Below, piece by piece: positions 58,438 to 64,000 of a stretch of DNA of 64,000 nucleotides. Below the pieces are notes generated by a model. It saw only the letters and a list, made by a program, of their open reading frames with translations, was not told the DNA's origin and ran no database searches. A program made the translations under genes and the position numbers. The first letter of the stretch is position 1, and the number at the start of each line of letters is the position of its first letter. This DNA comes from Enterobacter sp. Cy-643 (GTDB taxonomy: Bacteria > Pseudomonadota > Gammaproteobacteria > Enterobacterales > Enterobacteriaceae), in assembly GCF_011752815.1 (NCBI RefSeq), contig NZ_VWWV01000001.1, forward strand, positions 558,001-622,000. Reading direction: 5' to 3'.

Positions 58438-59790
58438 TTATCTGAACACCACGTCTGACCAGCGGGCCAGCCCCTGGGTCACCGAGCCAAAGTCATCGCC
58501 TCCGGCAATCGGAATATCAGGCAGCTGCTGGGCGAGTGCGTGACGCAGCAGCGGGGAACGCGCGCTGCCGCCGGTCAGGTAGATAACCTCAGGCTTCGCT
58601 TCGCTGTTGTCCATCGCCAGCGTGACTTGCTCCATAATGCGCTGCAGCGGCTGGCTGATAGCGGTTTCCAGCGCTTCCTGGCTGATATCGCAGCCGACGT
58701 CTTTGGCTATAAACGGCAGCAAAGCTGAAACCTGCTGGCTGTTGGACAGCGCAATTTTGCTCTCTTCTGCCGCCCTGACAAGGCGATAGCTCAGGCGCTG
58801 ACGCCAGACTTTTTGCAGATACGCCACCTTTTCCGGTTCGCGCGCGTCCCGTACCAGTTCGTTGAGCGAACGGCCGTTCGCCGCGCTGTAGAAGTCATTT
58901 TGTGCCGGAACATCGTTAATCGCGACGGCGTTCCACCAGGGTAATACCGGCAGCGCGATACCTTTTTCCGTCTGGCCGCCCATGCCAAGCAGCGGAGCCA
59001 GCTGTTTAAATGCCAGCATAATATCCAGATCGTTACCGCCCACGCGGCAGCCGCTGTGGCCGAGCAGGCTTTGTTCACGGTCGCGACGCTGGTGCCAGTC
59101 AGGTCCCATCAGCAGCACCGAGCAGTCGGTGGTGCCGCCGCCAATGTCGACCACCAGCACCTGTTTTTCTTCCTGCAGCGTGGCTTCAAAATCCAGCCCC
59201 GCGGCTACGGGTTCAAACTGAAACACCACGTCGCGAAAGCCAGCGCGCTGCGCGGCGCGTTCCAGAATCCCCTGAGCCTGCCGGTTAGCCTCTTCCCCGC
59301 CCAGACCCTGGAAGTTAATTGGCCGGCCAATCACGGCCTGGTCGATAGTGCCGTCCAGCTGGTTCTCCGCCTGTTTGCGAATGTGCAGCATCATCGCGCA
59401 GACCAGATCTTCAAACAGCGCAACCTGCTGAGGTTTCAGGCCGGTGGCGCCGAGGAAGGATTTCGGTGATTTGACGAAGTACACCTCTTCCGGGTCTTCC
59501 ATGTACTGGCTGAGCGAACTTAAGCCGAACTTTACGCTGCCGGGCAGCACGTCAATGTCTTCTTCGCGGTTGTAGCTCACCGCGCGGCGCAGCAGCGCCT
59601 GAGTCTCACTTCCCGTCGCCGGAACTTCGTGGTGACGGAAGAGCCATTCGCTCACCGCTTCACGCGTCGGTGCACAGAGCATAGAAGGCAGCAGCGATGA
59701 GCCGTTCTCCATCTCCAGCAGCTGTGGTTTTCCGTCGCGCATAATGGCGACCGAGCAGTTCGCCGTCCCGTAGTCAAAACCGATTTTCAT
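58438..59790 (-). CDS. yegD: Hsp70-like chaperone YegD
   Basis: 450 residues, as in E. coli. It holds only the actin-like ATPase half of Hsp70: MKIGFDYGTANCSVAIM (phosphate 1), VLVVDIGGGTTDCSVLLMG (phosphate 2) and VIYLTGGSARSPLLRHALA (adenosine). The substrate-binding domain is missing, which is the normal state for this family. Role is not settled. It is divergent from alkA by about 160 bases and converges on the antitoxin gene. Confidence 0.95.
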   Translation of the reverse strand: MKIGFDYGTANCSVAIMRDGKPQLLEMENGSSLLPSMLCAPTREAVSEWLFRHHEVPATGSETQALLRRAVSYNREEDIDVLPGSVKFGLSSLSQYMEDPEEVYFVKSPKSFLGATGLKPQQVALFEDLVCAMMLHIRKQAENQLDGTIDQAVIGRPINFQGLGGEEANRQAQGILERAAQRAGFRDVVFQFEPVAAGLDFEATLQEEKQVLVVDIGGGTTDCSVLLMGPDWHQRRDREQSLLGHSGCRVGGNDLDIMLAFKQLAPLLGMGGQTEKGIALPVLPWWNAVAINDVPAQNDFYSAANGRSLNELVRDAREPEKVAYLQKVWRQRLSYRLVRAAEESKIALSNSQQVSALLPFIAKDVGCDISQEALETAISQPLQRIMEQVTLAMDNSEAKPEVIYLTGGSARSPLLRHALAQQLPDIPIAGGDDFGSVTQGLARWSDVVFR

Positions 59791-59951
59791 TTTCGTTGAT
59801 TATCCCCATGCCAGTGAGAAGGGGGGCGACTTTAGCGGAATGCCGGTCCGTGGGCAACTGAATATGAAAGCAAGGCAGAAATCCACATTTGGCGGTATGC
59901 TAAATAAGCAGTGTTGTCTGCCTAATGCCCTCATTCTCTTCAGGATTATTT

Positions 59952-60794
59952 ATGTACACCCTTAGCTATCAACCGCCCTATGACTGGTCCTGGATCCTCG
60001 GCTTTTTACGGGGACGTGCCGTGGAGGGCGTGGAAGTTGTTACCGCCAGTCGCTATCAGCGCAGCTTCGCGCTGGGAGAATATGCCGGGCTGGTGACGCT
60101 TGAACCAGACGAGAAAAATCTTTGCCTCAATGTGACGCTAAGCGATGGCCTGCAGCCTGTGGCAGGCGACGTTTTACAGCGCGTGAAGAACTTACTGGAT
60201 TTGGACAAGGATCCGCAGCAGGTATTAAGCAGCCTGGGCGCGCTGGCGGCAGCCCGGCCCGGCCTGCGTCTGCCGGGTTGTATGGATCCGTTCGAACAGG
60301 CCATTCGGGCCATTCTTGGGCAACTGGTCAGCGTGACGATGGCGGCAAAATTGACCAGCAAAGTAGTAAAGACTTACGGGAAGACGCTTGCAGATAACGA
60401 TGGCTGGTATCTGTTTCCGGATGCCGGGACGCTGGCAAACTGCGATATTCAACAGCTGAAATCTTTGGGCATGTCGCTTAAGCGTGCAGAGGCTATCGTG
60501 CATCTTGCCGGAGAGGTCGTGAAAGGACAGTTTCCGCTGCAGCTACCCGATGATTTGGCGCAGGGAATAAAAACCCTGATAGCATTACCGGGTATCGGGC
60601 GCTGGACCGCCAACTATTTCGCCCTGCGCGGCTGGCAGGCCAGCGATGTTTTCCTGCCGGATGATTACCTGATTAAACAGCGTTTTCCTGATATGACACC
60701 TGCACAGATCCGCCGCTACGCCGAGCGCTGGCAGCCGTGGCGCTCCTACGCGCTGCTACACATCTGGTATAGCGATGGCTGGACGCCAGACTGA
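59952..60794 (+). CDS. alkA: DNA-3-methyladenine glycosylase II AlkA
   Basis: 280 residues from ATG 59952 (MYTLSYQPPYDWSWILGFL). The N-terminal beta domain is followed by a helix-hairpin-helix glycosylase core (LIALPGIGRWTANYFALRGW, residues 209-228) with the catalytic aspartate in DVFLPDDYLIKQRF (second Asp, near 238). It excises alkylated purines, chiefly 3-methyladenine, from DNA. In E. coli it is Ada-induced; no Ada box could be recognised here. Neighbour yegD is conserved, but the downstream genes are different. Confidence 0.96.
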   Translation: MYTLSYQPPYDWSWILGFLRGRAVEGVEVVTASRYQRSFALGEYAGLVTLEPDEKNLCLNVTLSDGLQPVAGDVLQRVKNLLDLDKDPQQVLSSLGALAAARPGLRLPGCMDPFEQAIRAILGQLVSVTMAAKLTSKVVKTYGKTLADNDGWYLFPDAGTLANCDIQQLKSLGMSLKRAEAIVHLAGEVVKGQFPLQLPDDLAQGIKTLIALPGIGRWTANYFALRGWQASDVFLPDDYLIKQRFPDMTPAQIRRYAERWQPWRSYALLHIWYSDGWTPD

Positions 60795-60950
60795 CTCACC
60801 GGATTATATGCTACGATATTTGAACTTGTAACCGCCCTTTATTAGTAAGAAAATCCCGATATAAAAGTGGTGTCTGAATTTTATATTTAAATTAATATTA
60901 CTGAATGAGTTTCATTTTTAATTCAGATGAACGGATTATAAGGGTCGAAT

Positions 60951-61895
60951 GTGAGAATTCTGGTTACAGGGGCCACGGGTTTCGTGGGGAGTCGTTTAGT
61001 TAAAACGCTCAGGGAATTGGGGTATGAAGTCGTCGGCACAACGCGTCGTGGCTCGCAGAATACTGCCGGACTGGTTGATATCGGCGATATTTCGGCAACA
61101 ACGGACTGGTCCTCGGTGCTTGAAGGGTGTGATGCTGTCGTGCATACGGCCGGTCGGGCTCATATCTTAAACGATTCAGCTGCAGATAAACTCTCTGCTT
61201 TTCGGCAGGTTAACTGTGATGCAACCTTAAAGCTTGCTCACGACGCGTTGAATGCAGGGGTCAACCATTTTATTTTCATCAGTTCTATTGGCGTAAATGG
61301 CAATGCCACTACTCATACGCCATTTACCGAAAAATCAATACCTAAGCCTGTTTCAGATTATGCGATATCTAAATTTGAAGCTGAGCAAAAGCTGAACGAA
61401 GCATTTTCTTCAGGCCCAATGGCGATTACGGTGATTCGTCCGGCGCTTATCTGTGGCGAAAATGCACCAGGAAATATTCGGCGTTTGTTAAAACTGGTTG
61501 CCAGCGGGCTGCCACTTCCCTTCAAAGGAATAAAAAACAAGCGAAGCATGGTTTCTCTGGAAAACGTTGTCAGCTTTATTGCCACTTGCCTGAACGATCC
61601 TCGTTCAAAAAATCAGCTTTTTGTTCTCGCCGATAAAGATAAACCCACCACGGAAGATATTGTTCGATCCTTCGCGAGTGGAATGAACAAATCTCCTCGT
61701 GTCTTTTGGTTTCCAGCAGCTATATTGAAGGTTTTACTGATGCTAACAGGAAAGCAAAGCATTTATGAGCAGCTCTATGGCTCACTGGATATTGATGCCT
61801 CCTACGCCTCCGAGCTGTTGGGTTGGCAGCAACCCGTGACGCTTTCCGAAACGATGGAAAAAACAGCAAAATATTATTCAAAGGACGCTCAGTAA
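60951..61895 (+). CDS. NAD-dependent nucleotide-sugar epimerase/dehydratase
   Basis: 314 residues from GTG 60951, preceded by AAGGG eight bases away. It is an extended SDR: GATGFVGS (7-14) binds NAD, and YAISK (Y137, K141) is the catalytic pair, with S111-S112 nearby. It resembles the Fnl/WbpV-like UDP-sugar 4-epimerases found at the start of O-antigen or exopolysaccharide clusters. It probably forms a UDP-N-acetyl-6-deoxyhexose, but the substrate is not certain. It overlaps the following transferase gene by one base (TAATG). Its codons are more AT-rich than alkA, as usual for surface polysaccharide genes. Confidence 0.85.
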   Translation: MRILVTGATGFVGSRLVKTLRELGYEVVGTTRRGSQNTAGLVDIGDISATTDWSSVLEGCDAVVHTAGRAHILNDSAADKLSAFRQVNCDATLKLAHDALNAGVNHFIFISSIGVNGNATTHTPFTEKSIPKPVSDYAISKFEAEQKLNEAFSSGPMAITVIRPALICGENAPGNIRRLLKLVASGLPLPFKGIKNKRSMVSLENVVSFIATCLNDPRSKNQLFVLADKDKPTTEDIVRSFASGMNKSPRVFWFPAAILKVLLMLTGKQSIYEQLYGSLDIDASYASELLGWQQPVTLSETMEKTAKYYSKDAQ

Positions 61896-62923
61896 TGCAG
61901 GCATTAATTGTGGCCGTAGTCGTTTTTATTCTCTCATTTATTCTGACCTGGTGCCTGCGAGCTTATGCGTTAAAAAACAACGTTATTGATATACCGAATC
62001 AACGCAGCTCTCACTCTGTACCGACGCCTCGTGGTGGCGGTGTGGCCATTGTTATCAGTCTTATGGTTGGGTTGATTACGCTGTCCCTCCTTCAGCTCAT
62101 TTCATACCCGACGATGTTGTCGTTGATTGTTGCCGGCGGAATTACCGCGGTGGTCGGTTTTCTTGACGACCATGGGCACATTGCGGCTCGCTGGCGATTA
62201 CTGATGCACTTCCTGGCCGCCGCCGCAGGGCTTTTCTTCCTGGGAAACTTTCCTGCGATCGAGCTTTTCGGCTACACCTTCTCAGCCGGATGGATTGGGA
62301 TGGTTTTCGGATTAGTCTATCTGGTATGGATGCTGAATCTTTATAACTTTATGGATGGCATTAATGGGCTGGCGAGCATGGAGGCGATTGTTTTTTCCCT
62401 TTCATCTCTGCTGATTGTCTGGATTGCTGTGCCTGACGCTTTGGGTTCAGACGCATCGCTTAGCGTTTTGCTGCTGGGGGCTGCCGCACTCGGTTTTATC
62501 TTCTGGAATTTCCCGAACGCAAAAATTTTCATGGGCGATGCCGGAAGTGGCTTTCTGGGAATAACCATCGGCTTGCTGGCTCTTCATATTGGCCTGCTTG
62601 ACAGCAAACTCTTCCTTGCCGAGATGTGTTTACTTGGCGTTTTTATCGTAGATGCTACCTTAACGTTACTGCGCCGTTTGCTGGCGGGCAAAAAGGTCTA
62701 CGAAGCTCACGCAAGCCATGGCTACCAGATACTTGCAAGAAAATATGGTAGCCATAAGCCCGTCACTCTTGGTGCACTGTGCATCAATCTTATCTGGCTA
62801 ACCCCTTTTGCCATGTTGATTGCAGCGGGTGTCATTACGGGAGTGGTAGGATTAGCGATAGCCTGGGCTCCGGTTGTGATTATCGCGTGGCGCTGCGGAG
62901 CTGGCGTAAAGGATAAGGGCTAA
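61895..62923 (+). CDS. Undecaprenyl-phosphate glycosyl-1-phosphate transferase (WecA/WbpL family)
   Basis: 342 residues from ATG 61895, coupled to the epimerase by TAATG. Ten or so membrane helices are visible. The magnesium-binding pair DD in GFLDDHGH (near 86), NFMDGINGLASM (near 150) and FMGDAGSGFLG (near 211) are the hallmarks of GT4/MraY-type enzymes. The C-terminal loop with HASHGYQ (near 273) selects the sugar. It joins a 6-deoxy-HexNAc-1-phosphate to undecaprenyl phosphate at the inner membrane, the first step of O-antigen or capsule assembly. Sugar identity is unknown. Confidence 0.9.
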   Translation: MQALIVAVVVFILSFILTWCLRAYALKNNVIDIPNQRSSHSVPTPRGGGVAIVISLMVGLITLSLLQLISYPTMLSLIVAGGITAVVGFLDDHGHIAARWRLLMHFLAAAAGLFFLGNFPAIELFGYTFSAGWIGMVFGLVYLVWMLNLYNFMDGINGLASMEAIVFSLSSLLIVWIAVPDALGSDASLSVLLLGAAALGFIFWNFPNAKIFMGDAGSGFLGITIGLLALHIGLLDSKLFLAEMCLLGVFIVDATLTLLRRLLAGKKVYEAHASHGYQILARKYGSHKPVTLGALCINLIWLTPFAMLIAAGVITGVVGLAIAWAPVVIIAWRCGAGVKDKG

Positions 62924-63045
62924 CAGCCATAAAGCAGGGTTACGGGCATCACTGATATATATTTAGTTGTACCAGAGGGTGCTCAGTAAAAATTTTCACT
63001 CTATAACAACAGGTTGGTGGACAGGTGTCCTGTTCTATTGAAAAT

Positions 63046-64000
63046 ATGCTTACGTTTCTGCTTGCTTTACCAAGACCGATAAAAAGAATTATTACGCTGG
63101 CAATTGATGTTGTGCTGCTGTTGTGTGCTTTCTGGTTCTCTTTCTGGGTGCGTATTGATGCCCTGACACCTCTGACAAGTGGGCCGCACTGGTTACTGAT
63201 TCTGTCGATTATTCTGGTTACGTTAGGCTTCTTTGTCAGACTTGGCCTCTATCGTGCGGTTATTCGATATATTACGGCTAAAGTTTTTGTTTCGGTTGCG
63301 ATGGGTATGGTGGCGTCGTCCATCCTGCTTATTGTGACCGCGTTTTATACAAATATTTATTTGCCTCGCACCATCCCATTTATCTATTTTTCCTTTGGTT
63401 TACTGTTGGTTACAGGCTCCAGGCTGGCGTTAAGAATGCTGGTCAACCATGGATTAAAACTGGGAACCAAGGTCATTATCTACGGCGCAGGTGCATCAGG
63501 TCGTCAGTTACTGCCTGCCTTAAGCCAGGCGTCTGAGTATTACCCGGTTGCTTTTGTTGACGATAACCCACGTCTACAAAAAACCGTTATGCATGGTGTG
63601 ACGGTTTACTCGCCTGAAAAGCTGGCCTGGTTAGTCGAGAAGTACGAGGTCAAAAAAATCTTGTTGGCCATGCCAAGCTTGAGCCGCTCCCGTAAAAGCG
63701 AAGTGATGAAAAAGCTGGAAGGTCTCCCCTGTGAGGTACTTTCTATTCCCGGGATGGTTGATCTAGTGGAAGGGAAAGCCAGCATTGCTACGCTGAAAAA
63801 AGTCTCTATTACCGACCTGTTAGGACGTGACCCCGTGGCGCCTGTACCTGAGTTAATTGCCCGGAATATCCATGATAAGTCGGTCATGGTGACAGGGGCG
63901 GGAGGATCCATCGGCTCAGAACTTTGTCGCCAGATTATCCTGAACGGGCCAAAAGCGTTAGTTCTCTATGAGATCTCTGAGTTTTCGCTTTACGCTATCG
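63046..64000 (+). CDS. WbpM/CapD-type nucleoside-diphosphate sugar dehydratase (5' part)
   Basis: The frame is open from ATG 63046 to the window end (318 residues of about 620). A GTG at 63025, behind GGTGG, is an alternative start. Four membrane helices occupy residues about 12-120. Next comes a CoA-binding-like Rossmann unit (VIIYGAGASGRQLLPALSQA), and then the catalytic SDR domain begins with GAGGSIGSEL near 284. Such proteins convert UDP-GlcNAc to its 4-keto-6-deoxy form. It follows the initiating transferase by 122 bases. The catalytic residues lie beyond the window. Confidence 0.88.
   Translation, partial: MLTFLLALPRPIKRIITLAIDVVLLLCAFWFSFWVRIDALTPLTSGPHWLLILSIILVTLGFFVRLGLYRAVIRYITAKVFVSVAMGMVASSILLIVTAFYTNIYLPRTIPFIYFSFGLLLVTGSRLALRMLVNHGLKLGTKVIIYGAGASGRQLLPALSQASEYYPVAFVDDNPRLQKTVMHGVTVYSPEKLAWLVEKYEVKKILLAMPSLSRSRKSEVMKKLEGLPCEVLSIPGMVDLVEGKASIATLKKVSITDLLGRDPVAPVPELIARNIHDKSVMVTGAGGSIGSELCRQIILNGPKALVLYEISEFSLYAI

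Noticed and set aside
60795-60950. JUMPstart/ops element before the polysaccharide genes
   Set aside because: No GGCGGTAG or related core was found in this gap.

Overview
The window looks like the chromosome of a member of the Enterobacteriaceae. Nearly every core gene reads as a close counterpart of an Escherichia coli gene, with matching protein lengths and the same local order. GC content is moderately high except in a few AT-rich accessory patches. A genus such as Cedecea or Enterobacter would fit, but I cannot fix it from sequence reading alone.

Layout. (1) 1-11,322 is a block of the E. coli 18-19 minute region: the end of the glutathione importer gsiCD, a MipA/OmpV outer-membrane protein, rimO, bssR, yliI, gstB, dacC, deoR, ybjG, a small membrane ORF and mdfA. 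Between mipA and rimO lies a 573-bp non-coding element that is one large imperfect inverted repeat. (2) At 11,327-11,354 a shared terminator joins mdfA to metG, which in E. coli lies far away with mrp and yehS. (3) 15,870-36,138 is an accessory stretch. It holds an alpha/beta hydrolase; a LysR regulator divergent from an aldo-keto reductase, an MFS exporter and a GlcG-like protein; the ascG-ascFB beta-glucoside system; tandem palindromic repeats; a FecA-like receptor with an orphan binding protein under Fur-like sites; a small kinase-like protein resembling type III effectors; an acetyltransferase; a LysR/azoreductase pair; lpxO; a short trimeric autotransporter with a collagen-like tract; and an AT-rich DUF943/DUF3289 pair. 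(4) 36,139-60,794 is again core: TPP riboswitch-thiMD, yegWVUT, fbaB, yegS, the CyaR small RNA, yegQ, an unknown small gene, baeRS-mdtDCBA, a decayed HigB-like toxin with an intact antitoxin, yegD and alkA. (5) 60,951-64,000 opens a surface-polysaccharide cluster: NAD-dependent epimerase, WecA/WbpL-type initiating transferase and a WbpM/CapD-type dehydratase cut by the window end.

Themes. Many genes act on the envelope: drug export, lipid A hydroxylation, peptidoglycan, undecaprenyl phosphate recycling, adhesin, siderophore receptor and O-antigen or capsule synthesis. Regulation is unusually legible: a TPP riboswitch, a CyaR promoter with a CRP-like site at -41.5, a BaeR box before mdtA, Fur-like boxes, an AscG-type operator, a perfect palindrome before yegW, and a dispersed family of CCCTCTCCCT/AGGGAGAGGG palindromes.

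The best candidates for something undescribed are the giant inverted-repeat element (2,297-2,869), the kinase-like orphan (28,830-29,441), the DUF943/DUF3289 pair with the gene-poor DNA beside it (34,117-36,138), and the small gene with a perfect 20-bp palindrome in its leader (46,121-46,421).
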